Made by a program: the position numbers and the translations under genes. Below, piece by piece: positions 34,025 to 43,970 of a stretch of 64,000 nt of DNA (the first letter of the stretch is position 1; each line of letters starts with the position of its first letter). Under the pieces are notes generated by a model, which was given only the letters and a program-made list of their open reading frames with translations, ran no database searches and was not told the origin of the DNA. Source of the DNA: Chara braunii (Eukaryota > Streptophyta > Charophyceae > Charales > Characeae); assembly GCA_003427395.1 (NCBI GenBank), contig BFEA01000044.1, forward strand, positions 3,448,478 to 3,512,477. Reading direction: 5' to 3'.

Positions 34025-34407
34025 ACTTAGCCGTTTGGTTGAGTGTTTACCTTTGAACGTGGAGGTCGCGTGTTCGATCCTTGGATCGGTGCGGACGGAC
34101 AGATTGTTGTCTGGAGTGAGAATGCAATGCAATGCAATTCTAGTTCTTGCTCCCTCCTCCTCCTGCTGCTGCGCCGCTTTGCGCTGAAGAAGGCTACGAA
34201 TCGGCTTACCATAATGTCGAATAAAGCATTAAGAAAAAGAAGTCGATTCTAGTTCTTGCTCCCTCCTCCTCCTTCTGCTGCTCCGCTTTGCGCTAGTTCT
34301 TGCTCCCTCCTCCTCCTGCTGCTGCTCCGCTTTGCGCTGAAGAAGGCTACGAATCGGCTTACCATAATGTCGAAAAAGCATTAAGAAAAAGAAGTCGAAT
34401 AAAGCAG
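34025..34407 (+). mobile_element. tRNA-derived SINE with duplicated 3' body
   Basis: The head resembles a tRNA gene: an A-box-like TTAGCCGTTTGGTTGAGTG, then GGAGGTCGCGTGTTCGATCC with a B box (TGTTCGATCC, 34,071-34,080). The body from about 34,136 (TTCTAGTTCTTGCTCCC ... GTCGAATAAAGCATTAAG) appears once in full, once as a 48-bp piece (34,247-34,294) and again nearly in full (34,294-34,407). It would be transcribed by RNA polymerase III and moved by a LINE RT. Not a functional tRNA: no intact cloverleaf. Confidence 0.65.
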
Positions 34408-35122
34408 GCTGATAGGGTGAAAAAGAGAGGAAAAAAGAACGCTTGTACCGTGTGTGGAATGTGGAGGAAAAAATGTCGATACCGTGGGGGGGCATAAAGG
34501 ACGAGGGGTGCTGGTGTGGTGGGGAGGAAGGACAACCGAGGCGGCAACGGTGGGCGACAATGGTGAGGATGTCGAAGAGGCTGATGATCGTGATGATGTC
34601 GATGATGCTGATAATCTTGAAGAGGGTGATGATCTTGATGAGGGTAATACTAGTGATGATGTTCGTGAGGGTGATAAAGGTGATGATGTTGATGAGATGG
34701 CAGCCGTGCCGTGCTATTGCTGATGATGTTTCAAGAGGTTGGTGATGGATATGAAGGTGCTGACGAGCCAGCACTGGTGTATAAGCCAGGGCGATGGTTT
34801 GCCGTCCTCCTGAAGAGGACCTTGTGTGTCGCAACAAGCGGGCGAAACATAAAGGGGAAACGTGCGCGTCCTTTTTTGGTTTCTTTTTGATACCGTACGG
34901 GCTGTTGCTCGAGAGTGATCAACTGGCAGCAGCCCGTGGCACCAGCCCCCCGTGGCACCAACCCCTCTGGTTGGAAACGGCGGGGATGAAGCGAATCAAA
35001 GAGTGCTGCCCGCAACACTGGTTGTGGAGAAGGCTCAAAGAGGGTGGGGAAAGAGGATTTGCAGGGGGAAGGAAATAAAATCCTCCCCCCCGCCCCCCGA
35101 AAAACAGAAAAGATCCTTACCA
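34408..35122. other. non-coding, GAT-rich degenerate repeat
   Basis: Positions 34,560-34,710 are rich in GATGAT/GAGGGTGAT units, producing Asp/Glu-rich open frames without a recognisable domain. No supported gene. Confidence 0.5.
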
Positions 35123-35340
35123 ACTGGCCTAGCGGAGTTGGTACAGCCGTGGACTGTTGAAGTACAGACCCGAGTACGAACGCCAGTGTAAGCAGATGAG
35201 TGAAATTGTACAATTCCGAATTCCGTACGGCCGGTCCGTCCAATGATAGTACAGTAATATTCTCAAGGCCGTCGCCCTTTTTAAAGAATGAATGACTATG
35301 GGCTCAAATTGCCTGTTAAAAAAAAAAAGTAAATTGCCTG
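35123..35340 (+). mobile_element. possible second tRNA-derived SINE
   Basis: TGGCCTAGCGGAGTTGGTA (about 35,125) resembles a tRNA A-box region, and GAGTACGAACGCC 45 bp later resembles a degenerate B box. A poly-A tract follows near 35,318-35,328. Tentative. Confidence 0.35.
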
Positions 35341-35815
35341 TGTTCAATTCAGTTCCAAACCTTGGGCCGATGTCCCATTTACACGGAATCTTGCTTTCCG
35401 GCCTCTTCTTGTTTTTATTTTGAATTTATATTTATTTTATAACGATATGTGAGCCGTCCTTACGTGTGTTGTTCTCATGCATAGCCATGTCCTTTCTCTG
35501 TTCCGATGAACTGATTTGCTGTCGTGCAGACTATCATAGGATGATGCTACGTCTGTGGCAGCATTACATGAGGCCTGAACAATCCATTTGAGCTTGTTGG
35601 AGGAGGGCTCTGCTGCTGATAGCTCCAACGTTTCTTGAACGTCCTGACAGCACCGCACGTCTAACTGTTGCAGAAATTCGAAACGGAACGGCGGAGCAAT
35701 CTGTCAGCCGATCCTCCCCGGGAGGGAATTGCTTCATTGCCAGCTCGATCGGTTGATTGATCGATCAATTCGTTGATTCCCCTGTTGTCGATCTGTGTTT
35801 GTGTGTGTGTGTGTG

Positions 35816-35906
<91 letters not shown>
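35816..35906. repeat. (GATA)n then (GA)n microsatellite upstream of PGLP
   Basis: About seven GATA units run into about 30 GA dinucleotides, ending 58 bp before the PGLP start codon. It would lie in the promoter or 5' leader. GA repeats bind BBR/BPC factors in land plants; a regulatory role here is inference. Confidence 0.85.
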
Positions 35907-35909
<3 letters not shown>

Positions 35910-35964
35910 TCGCGCGGAAGGTTGCGATTTGAACGGGGAGAGAGGGGTGGTGTGTGGTTTGGTG

Positions 35965-36960
35965 ATGGAGGCTACAGAGTGCGGCGGCCGCAGTCCTTCG
36001 CTTGTGAACTGCGGCGACGGCAGGGTGTGCGAGGTCGGGCAGATTGTGAATGGGCTGGATAACTTTTTGTTCGACTGCGACGGCGTGCTTTGGCATGGGG
36101 AGAAGGTGCTGGACGGAATCATAGAGACGTTGTCCTTCTTAAGATCGCAAGGGAAAAGGTTATTTTTCGTTACAAACAACGCCACCAAGAGTCGTAAGGA
36201 TTATTTGAAGAAGTTCCAGAGGCTCGGGATCTACGCACTGCCGGAGGAGATCTACACCGCCGGATACGCCGCAGCTGCTTATTTGAAATCCTTGGGGTTC
36301 AAGAAAACCGCATTTGTAATAGGAGCCTCAGGACTGGAGGAAGAGCTAACTTTGGCGGGAATCAAGTGGATCGGCGGGACTGAGTACCCGATCGCTGGTC
36401 CCGCGTTGGAGGACGTCGCGTCGTCTATTAATTGTGACCCGGAGGTCGGAGCGGTGATCGTGTCCCTTGATTGGCGATGCACGTACGAAAAGATTGCGCA
36501 GGCGGCCTCCTTTTTGCGTCGGGACAAGAACTGCGTCTTCGTTGGGACGAATCCGGATCCGAAGCTGAATACTGCAAGCGGGGTGGTGCTCCCGGGGGCG
36601 GGAAGCCTCCTTGCGGCGGTGGAAACCACCACGGGGAGGAAGGCCTCGGTGGTCGGCAAACCGGAGCCGCTGATGCTCGATCTGATGGTGGCTGAGCATC
36701 GGCTCGATCGACGGCGCACGGGAATGGTTGGCGATGCCCTCACCACGGACATCCCCTTTGGGAAGAGAGGTGGTCTAACTTCTATCCTGGTGATGAGCGG
36801 GGTGACTACCAGGGCCGACTTCGAAGCGCATAGAGCAAGTAAGGAAAGCGGTGTTCACCCTGACTTTGTACTGGAGAGCGCGGCAGATATCTTGCGGGCG
36901 CGCACACTGGCGTCGAGAGCGGCTGTTGTCGAAACCGATCACAGGCATCATACTAACTAG
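35965..36960 (+). CDS. PGLP: phosphoglycolate phosphatase (HAD superfamily, PGLP-like)
   Basis: A 331-residue intact, intronless ORF. Motif I is FLFDCDGVLWHG, with nucleophile and general acid at about D37 and D39. Motif II is FFVTNNATKSR (Thr at about 70). The C2-type cap lies between, with GFKKTAFVIGASGLEEEL. VVGKPEPLMLD gives the motif III Lys, and MVGDALTTDIPFG the metal-binding motif IV. This set is that of eukaryotic 4-nitrophenylphosphatase/phosphoglycolate phosphatases, of about 300-350 residues. The enzyme removes phosphate from 2-phosphoglycolate made by Rubisco oxygenation, the first step of photorespiration. The first ATG, 35,965, precedes the fold by only about 30 residues, so no obvious plastid transit peptide is seen and a cytosolic PGLP2-like form is possible; an upstream exon cannot be excluded. 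No neighbours are functionally linked. Confidence 0.9.
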   Translation: MEATECGGRSPSLVNCGDGRVCEVGQIVNGLDNFLFDCDGVLWHGEKVLDGIIETLSFLRSQGKRLFFVTNNATKSRKDYLKKFQRLGIYALPEEIYTAGYAAAAYLKSLGFKKTAFVIGASGLEEELTLAGIKWIGGTEYPIAGPALEDVASSINCDPEVGAVIVSLDWRCTYEKIAQAASFLRRDKNCVFVGTNPDPKLNTASGVVLPGAGSLLAAVETTTGRKASVVGKPEPLMLDLMVAEHRLDRRRTGMVGDALTTDIPFGKRGGLTSILVMSGVTTRADFEAHRASKESGVHPDFVLESAADILRARTLASRAAVVETDHRHHTN

Positions 36961-37011
36961 AGTGTGGAGGACCGACTGTGCCAACAACTGAATGGATCTT
37001 CAGTCTTCTTG

Positions 37012-37017
37012 AATAAA
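37012..37017 (+). terminator. candidate polyadenylation signal of PGLP
   Basis: AATAAA lies 52 bp past the PGLP stop, right before the satellite array begins. Plausible by position only. Confidence 0.4.
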
Positions 37018-37024
37018 GTCGCAG

Positions 37025-38305
37025 AGATGCGTTTTTCCAGAAAGTTTCTGCTGGGAAATTGCGCGAGGAGCAAGCGCACAGAAAGGGCGCGTTCTGCAGC
37101 CCAATTTTGCTGTGTGGCGCTAGTTTCGAGAGTTCTGTTGCTGATTACAAGACCGAATTCGGTAGTGAATACGGTCGCGTGCATACGTTCTGGAAAGCTT
37201 CTGGTGTGAATTTGCGCGAAGAGGTCAACCACAGAAAGAAAGCCCACGTTCTGCAGCCCGATTCTGGTTTGTCGCGCAGCGCGCACGCTAGCTTCGAGAG
37301 ATCTGGTGTTTCGTCTAGAAGACTGGACTCAGAGTCGAATACAGTCACGTACATACGTTTTGGAGAGTCGGTGGTTCCGGTGTGAGTTTGCGCGGAGAGC
37401 AAGCTCACATGAATGAAGCACACGTTCAGCAGCAGCCCAATTTTGGCGTGTCGCGCATCGCACGCGAGTTTCGAGAGACCTGTTGTTGTTGATTAGAACA
37501 CTGAATTCAGTCGTGAATACAGTCACGGACGTTTGTTCTTGAGAGTTTCTGCCGTGGATTTGCGCGAACAGCAAGCACAGAAAGCGCTCGTTCTGCGGCC
37601 CGATTTTGGTGTGTCGCGCACCGCACGCTAGTCTCGAGAGATCTGTTGTTGTTGTTTACAAGACTGAATTTCAGTCGTGAATATACACGGTCACGTACAT
37701 GCGCGTTCTGGAAAGTTTCTGGTGTGAGTTTGCGCGAAGAGCAACACAGAAAGCGAGTGTTATGCAGCCCGATTTGGGGCGTCGCCGCACGGCAAACCAA
37801 TCGAAAAACGAAGCGAGTGCATCTTCCCGCAGAAAATGGCCAGGTTCATCGGTTTGCTATAAATAGTAACGTGTATGTTGCTACCTTTCGTGGGCAGATG
37901 CAATCGTTTCGTTTTCGTGTCGTCCACCGTGCGGCGAGGCTCTTGGTGTGTCGCGTACGTACGTTCCGGAAAGTTTCTGGTCGGAGTTTGCGGCGAGCAA
38001 GCACAGAGAGCGAGCGCGCGTTCTGCAGCCCGACTCTGGTGTCGCACCTCGCGCGCGAGTTTCGGGATATCTGTTGTTGTTAGAAAGAACTTAGCCGTTA
38101 ATACAGTCACGTACGTACGTACGTTCCGGAAAGTTTCTGGTGTGAAGTTTCGTAGAGAGCAAGCACAGGGCGCGCGTTTTGCAACCCGATTTCGGTGTCG
38201 CGCATCGCACTTGTTGCGAGAGATCTCTTGTTGTTGGACGACCGAATTCAGTCGTGAATACAGTCACGTACATACGTTCTGGAAAGTTGCTAGTGTGAAG
38301 TTGCC
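37025..38305. repeat. satellite array, eight units of about 155-175 bp, directly downstream of PGLP
   Basis: The marker TTCYGGAAAGTTTCTG (with variants) recurs near 37,033, 37,186, 37,360, 37,530, 37,700, 37,965, 38,120 and 38,276. Spacings are about 153, 174, 170, 170, 265, 155 and 156. The 265-bp interval contains an insertion of about 100 bp (about 37,790-37,890). Units also share GCGCGAAGAGCAAGCACAG, TTCTGCAGCCCGA, CGAGAGATCTGTTGTTG and CAGTCACGTACATACG. Open frames here are artefacts of the repeat. Confidence 0.85.
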
Positions 38306-39344
38306 GCTCTAGAGAGACAGAACGTTGGTACTTGTCAGCTGCCTACCCTCTCAGTGTTATTCGTATTTATGTCCCCTTCCGTCTGGAGATAACACAAGTG
38401 GGTGGAGTATATTCTCTTCCGTCTGGAGATAATAGAAGTGGGAAGAAAGAGGGCGGCACGAGAGCTTTGTTCTCGTATTGCGGAGCCGGGTGTGGGGTAG
38501 GCGAGGGGGCGGGGGTCCACTAGATGAATGCTTCTTTTGCGCGCTGCAGGTAGGAAAAAAGAAGTGCCGTAGTTATATGTCCACACAACGAGGCAGAGGC
38601 AGCAGTGCTTTATTTCTTTTTGCCATTATGTAATTGCTTTGACAGGTGAGGAGCGGATCATCCTTCAATTCTGTGTTTTTTTTTTTTTGTGGAAGATTAT
38701 TGATGTGCCAAGTGGATGGTTTAATAATGTCTCGATGGATTGACTGGTCCGTTGATGAGTTGATTGATTGATTAATTGATTGATTGATGGATGGATGGAT
38801 GGATGGATGGATGGATGGATGGGTTGGTCGACCAGGAATGGGAGGCGGCGGGTGATGGGACACGCAGGCAGTACAGGCGTGCAGCGCTGTGGTTGAGACG
38901 GCTCTCTTGGGAGCATGCGCAATGTTTCCTTTTTGTTTCTCTCTCCCTTTTTTCATGGAGTCCAACGATAACCTGTGAATGGCCCGAACCCGCTCTTTTT
39001 CTTGGGTGGACGCAGGTGGTGGAAGGTGGAGTGTGGCAAGTTTGCGCTTAGTCCTTTGTTCCTTTGTAGCAAAATTGAGCTGAGTCCGTTTCTTTGTCGC
39101 AAAATTGTGCCCGAGCTCTGCATTCGTTGGTCACTCGGTGGGCGAAGAGAACGAGTGTAAGCAAGTAGGAGGGAGAGGTTCATTCATTGAACATAGAACT
39201 TGATAGAAGAATATTCTTCTATGTTCCTTTTCGCACATGAGGAGGATGAGAACGAATGCCCATTCATTCTATGTGCGTAATGTATTCTTTGATGATTTAT
39301 TGCGTGGGGTCAGTTCCATTGGCTGGTGTGCAGTGGGAGTTCTG
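38306..39344. other. non-coding with (GATG)n tract
   Basis: A (TGAT)/(GATG)n microsatellite lies at 38,757-38,822, and there is a short duplicated CTTCCGTCTGGAGATAA (about 38,376 and 38,417). No supported gene. Confidence 0.6.
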
Positions 39345-39480
39345 TTTGCAGGTGTGGGACCAGTTCCGTCTTCAGGTGTGGGGCCAGTAGTTCCGTCTGC
39401 AGTGTGCGGCGGGAGTTCTGTCTGCAGGTGTGGGATCAGTTCCGTCTGCAGGCGTGGGACCAGTTCCGTTTGGGTGAGGA
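39345..39480. repeat. degenerate GT-rich minisatellite
   Basis: About six units of roughly 25 bp built on GGTGTGGGACCAGTTCCGTC / TGCAG. No protein is supported. Confidence 0.6.
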
Positions 39481-39612
39481 GTTGTTTAGCCTCGTGGTTC
39501 TGTCTCATTGGTACTTGCTTGGTTGGCATTTAGGCTCTGCCTCATTGGTACTTGCAGGAGTTCATTAATTGCATTACGAAATACAATAGCATTTGCTTTT
39601 GTGCTATCGTAC

Positions 39613-39734
39613 CATAGGCTATGGTAGCTGATCTCCTATGGTAGTTATAGCGTGACTACAGCAATGAAGTGAGCATAGGCTATGGTAGCTGATCGCCTAT
39701 GGTAGTCATAACGTGACTACAGCAATGAAGTGAG
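39613..39734. repeat. 61-bp tandem duplication
   Basis: Two units (39,613-39,673 and 39,674-39,734) start CATAGGCTATGGTAGCTGAT and differ at only a few positions. Each contains the near-palindrome ACCATAGGCTATGGT or its equivalent. Confidence 0.8.
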
Positions 39735-40389
39735 CATAGTCCCATCCGTCGCATATCTGCTTCGAACTGTGTGAAGACAAATATATATGAACTGGTAGGA
39801 CAATTATGGGCTGGTGGGTGCTGCATGTAAATTAGTGTATGTGTAGTGTCGCGACGAAAAGACTAGAAGCAATGATGATGATGATGATTTGAAAAAGGGA
39901 GGTTGATGAAGCGCAAATGAGGAGAAAAGTGGTGGGTCCATCATGCACCAGAGTGACAATCTAATTGTAATCTCACGATTCTCACATCGGAAGGGTTCTA
40001 GTTAGTTGTTTGCTCCAGAGTGGCTGCCATATACAGTCCAGGCCAGATAAGACTGATCATGCATAAATGTGAAAGCGACATAAACGAGAAAAGAACAGCA
40101 GAAAAACGGAGGAAAACAGAATGGTTGCAAATGGGTCCAGAGGTGAAAGAAAAGTCAAGGAAAGAACATGCGAGCAGTCAGGAATGTCTGGATGCAGGCT
40201 TGCCAAATGCACTTCTGGGGCACAATCCCACTAGCAAAGCAGATTGGATTTAATGGCTGAATCTGGATGTGTTTTTTGTGGACATGCAAAAAATATTGGT
40301 CCACGTAATACACATCCACTATGTTTCTCAGCCATTTTTTCGGAGTTGTGGCGTGCTTGCTGCCGCATCTCTAGGGATGTAATGGGGCG
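39735..40389. other. non-coding left flank of the LTR element
   Basis: No gene I can support. Two short open frames (40,020-40,253 and 40,244-40,480) show no recognisable domain; the second runs into the LTR. Confidence 0.45.
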
Positions 40390-41493
40390 CCGTCGTAACA
40401 AATACCCTTACAAGGGTATTTGGCGTGTTTCTTGCAAGTCACGCAAGTGCAGCCTCGCCCGCCCGACAGCGTGCGCGTGAGAGGAAGCATAGGTCCTTGT
40501 CAGGGTGAGTGGCGCGTGTGGGGTATTGACAGTGAGGCGCGACTGTGCGCTACCCAGGCGTGCACGGCGTCGCGGGCCAGCGGGACGCACGACGTTTGTT
40601 TATATTTTTATATATACATTAAATAATTGTTGTACTAAATTTTTGTAGGCTCCAGCATATTGCGTAAGCCGTGACGCTGGATTCAATGGTCATCACGGTG
40701 ATCAAGGACGTTGAGCGCATGCCCCCTTTCCGTTGAGTTACGGGTGTTGGCGAAAATTTTTCTACCTTAACTATTTTGGGGCGCGGGCCAGGGAGTTTAA
40801 TGTGCGGACGAGCCAGTGGGTAAACAGCCCGCGAGGCTGAAAGGATCCGCATGGGGCCAGTTGTGGGTGTATGGCCCGCCACCAGCTGACCACTGCGAGA
40901 GTTTTTGAGTGAGGGCACGCCCGTTGAGACCCGTGGGCTGTGCTTTAGGCCCCGACAGGGGTCCAATAGGTTATGCTAGAAGGCAGCCGTCCCCCATGCT
41001 GTGGTCTCGGGGTACTGCACATTGTGATGGATCGAGGTGCGTTGCAGATCTGCCGCGTTTAGGTTGGGGGCTGTGAGAGGCTATCGTCCTCGGTCTCTTG
41101 GGTTTTGCCTACGTCGAGTTCTGTTGGTGGTGCCCGCGGCAACATGCGCTTGTGGATCCAGGGGAGGTGCCACTGGGAGGCGTCCACACACTGGGCAGTG
41201 TGGCAGAGCTGTCCCAATAGAAATCCCGATGGGACACTCCCTCGTTTCGACCTGAAGCCCCAATTGAAAAGTTGCTACTACCGCCGAGATCTGCACCGGA
41301 CCCGCTTCGCAAGGCATATGTTGCTGGCTGCGCAGCAGGCCCGGGGTGACGCCAGGTTNNNNNNNNNNNNNNNNNNNNNNNNNNNNNNNNNNNNNNNNNN
41401 NNNNNNNNNNNNNNNNNNNNNNNGGTCGCGTGCCACACCGCTATCAGCCTTTCGGCTGATTGATTTGGTAGGTGTTCGGCTCTCATAACCGCC
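40390..41493 (+). repeat. left LTR with assembly gap
   Basis: It starts CCGTCGTAACAAATACCC, with an 11-bp perfect palindromic stem at 40,399-40,422 (2-nt loop). It has a T/A-rich TATA-like stretch near 40,600-40,622 and ends TCATAACCGCCGAC. A run of 65 N (41,359-41,423) replaces what is only about 20 bp in the right LTR. Relative to the right copy it also carries an extra stretch of about 15 bp near 40,545-40,567. Open frames inside are shadows. Confidence 0.8.
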
Positions 41494-42887
41494 GACACGA
41501 TGAGTTGTGTTACCTAGCAGATTGGCTAGGGGTAACTACGGATAAAAGTTGAGAGATAGTGGCTACTTAGCTAGCGGTTCGGCTAATCCGAAGAGAGGGT
41601 TATATCTTAAGTTGCATGAATATATATATATATTGGTCTTTATGACAAATTTTATCTGGTTGTTGTCATATATGTGTTTTTCTGTATTTTGCTTAATGTT
41701 TGATTGACGATGTATGCATGGATTGCCTTCCATGAGGATATATAGTTTGCGTGAAACCCACGTCTGGCATGGGATCAGAGGTGAATGGGGTGGCCGGCTT
41801 CTGTGGAAGATGATTCTTCCAGAAGGAAGTTAGTCGGCATGTATAGCTTGTCCTCAGTGGGAGTGCATTCTTAAATTGTTACTCCCTCGATAAGACTTAA
41901 GGAGGCAGACATTAGTATCAAAACTGATAGTGAGACCCACGCCGGAACTATGTTCCTTGTCCATTAGTGGGGTGTTGTTGTCTTTCCTGAGATAGGAGAG
42001 TAGCTACACTATCTGTTGAGAAAGGAAAAAGGGGCTTGTTACCATTGCCAAAACTCTCATGGCTGAATGGAACAACTACTGCTTAACAAGACCGGTTTTG
42101 GAGTAGCGACCTAGGCTCGTCTCTCGTTAAGCAGGGCCACCATATTTGTAAGGGCGCGAATTCGTTATTCGTTGCCTTAATAGGTATTGATGATGTTGTC
42201 CATCTGACCGTGATTAGGTTCGGTGAGGTGCAAACGTTGGAATCAGAGAGGGTTGCGGTGAGGCTTGATCTTTAGAGCGGGGCTCGAGAGTCAAGATGTT
42301 ATCTCATGAGGATTACACCGCCCCTCTGTATTAAATGCTTCGTTTAAGAGCTGAAGGGGTAACAATTGAATCATGTTATTTACTCGTTTGCTAGTCTCAT
42401 TTTGTCTTATTTATTTTGAAGTATGTTTTGAGATTTATCTTGTCGCATGACTGGCAGTTGAAGTTGGCTTAATGTTATTGTTTCTAAAGCATACGTGTTC
42501 TTCAGCTACAACCCTAACAAGCAATGTGCTTATTATGTTGTGGATTATTGTTGTAACTATATGTTATTTATTGAGGGTTGTACTGCATTTTGAATTTATG
42601 TTTGCAGTATGCAACTATATGGCATATGTATATCGTATAGAAATAATATTTGATTAATGCCTGAGTCATGATTTAAGGGTGTATATCAACGAGTATGTGT
42701 TTTATTCTAGGTGGATATTTATTTAAAAGACTCTCTTCGGTATCGCCGTTGTTTTGAATAGGTTCTTACGCGTGCTCTCGTGATGAGTATCAGGGCAACT
42801 TTAGTGGGATATATTATGCATTAGATTTAGTTGTATAACTTCCCTCAAATCTCGACCCTAACACGGCTCGTTGTTGTTCAACAGGTG
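41494..42887. other. LTR element 5' internal leader
   Basis: No ORF. Shortly after the LTR there is a hairpin (CCTAGC / GCTAGG, about 41,512-41,529). The leader is A/T-rich towards 42,400-42,700. The bases before the gag ATG read TTGTTGTTCAACAG, which could be a splice acceptor. Confidence 0.5.
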
Positions 42888-43970
42888 ATGGGGTCGAAGG
42901 AGCTCGAGGTGGAGGGTTCTCAAGGGAAGATTGGGGTCGAGGAACTCGCTTCTCTGGTGGGGCTGCGAGATTAGGAGCGAGACAACCTGCCCAAGGTTGA
43001 GATCGACTTCTTTAAAGATTATCATGTTTCTGATTTCCTCGATAAGTTTGAACAGATAGCGTCCCACTGCAAATGGAATGAGGAACAAAGGCTGAAAAAG
43101 GTGATAAAGTATATCCATATAGGCTTGAAGGGTGAAGTCAGTGGGCTGGTTAGGAAAGCGAGGTCATCATGGAGGAAGTTTTATGATGACATGTGGAATA
43201 AATACCGGTTAGGTGAAGAACAGTTGACCAAAGATGATCTCGAGGAGGTAGACCGGTATAATTATAGGTCTGTAGGACACTTCTTGATAGAGTATGAGCG
43301 CGCATCACGCAAGGTCTGGGCGTTATCTGAATATGACAAGTGTTTTGTCTTCCTCATGAACTTCACGGATGCAGAGCAGCGAGATTTGATTCGAGGAACA
43401 GAAGGAAGGCTTATATGAGATAAGATACAAGGTAATTTTGAAGAAGGCGATTTTGATCAACACCTCTGTTATACTCTGAGAGAAGTGAGGAAAAAAAAGG
43501 AGGCGTTGGATAGCGAGAGGAGTAAGCTTGGAAAGGGACCAAATGACCCTGCCCTAGGCACTTCTGACGCTAAGAAAGGTGAACCTCAGAATGACGCTAA
43601 GGTCGTCAAGCGAAATCACAGATGGAGCAGAGAAAAGAAAAATGAGTCAGGTGATGAAAGGGAAGAGGTGCTGGCCCGAGTGAGGAATGTTGCAGCTCAT
43701 ACCTGTGAGAGGACGGTTGACGTTCCAAAGGCGAAGAGAACGGTGGATCGAAGAGTTCAGGAAGAAGTTGGTATAGCCCTACCGCCCGCTGTGTCTGATC
43801 CGAACAAAGGAGAGTGTGATGACAAGGGTATATCGTCAACTGTAAGTTGGACAAGACGAAGGAATAGAAGAGGGCGAGAACGGTGGGCATGAATAGTATG
43901 TGTTTGTTGCGGAAAGACTGGTCATACCCCTAGCAGGTGTAAGATGACAAAGAAAATAATTGAGGGGTGA
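42888..43970 (+). pseudogene. gag of the TR-GAG element
   Basis: One frame from ATG 42,888 reads MGSKELEVEGSQGKIGVEELASLVGLRD*ERDNLPKVEIDFFKDYHVSDFLDKFEQIASHC, then the Gag core (WNEEQRLKKVIKYI, SSWRKFYDDMWNKYR, GHFLIEYERASRKVWAL, LMNFTDAEQRDLIRG). A lysine/arginine-rich linker follows, and the C-terminal knuckle CVCCGKTGHTPSRC (CX2CX4HX4C), closing at TGA 43,968. In-frame stops occur at TAG 42,972, TGA 43,416 and TGA 43,890; CGA-to-TGA explains at least the second. Gag would package the element RNA in particles made with another element's Pol. No pol follows in the next 2.2 kb. Confidence 0.85.

Noticed and set aside
34025-34095. functional tRNA gene
   Set aside because: The A and B box resemblance is good, but the acceptor stem does not close and the segment continues into a SINE body.
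34229-34837. 202-aa minus-strand ORF
   Set aside because: Built from GAT-rich and SINE-derived repeats with low-complexity residues; no domain.
36960-37020. PGLP as a processed retrocopy with poly-A tail
   Set aside because: No poly-A tract or target duplication follows the stop. Intron loss by retroposition remains possible but is not shown by the sequence.
37025-38305. CRISPR-like array
   Set aside because: Units of 155-175 bp are contiguous and diverged, with no short identical repeats separated by unique spacers, and the DNA is eukaryotic.
40619-41498. ORFs within the left LTR (and matching ones in the right LTR at 46,411-47,223)
   Set aside because: Conserved only because the LTRs are copies; frames differ in length between copies and one spans the N run.
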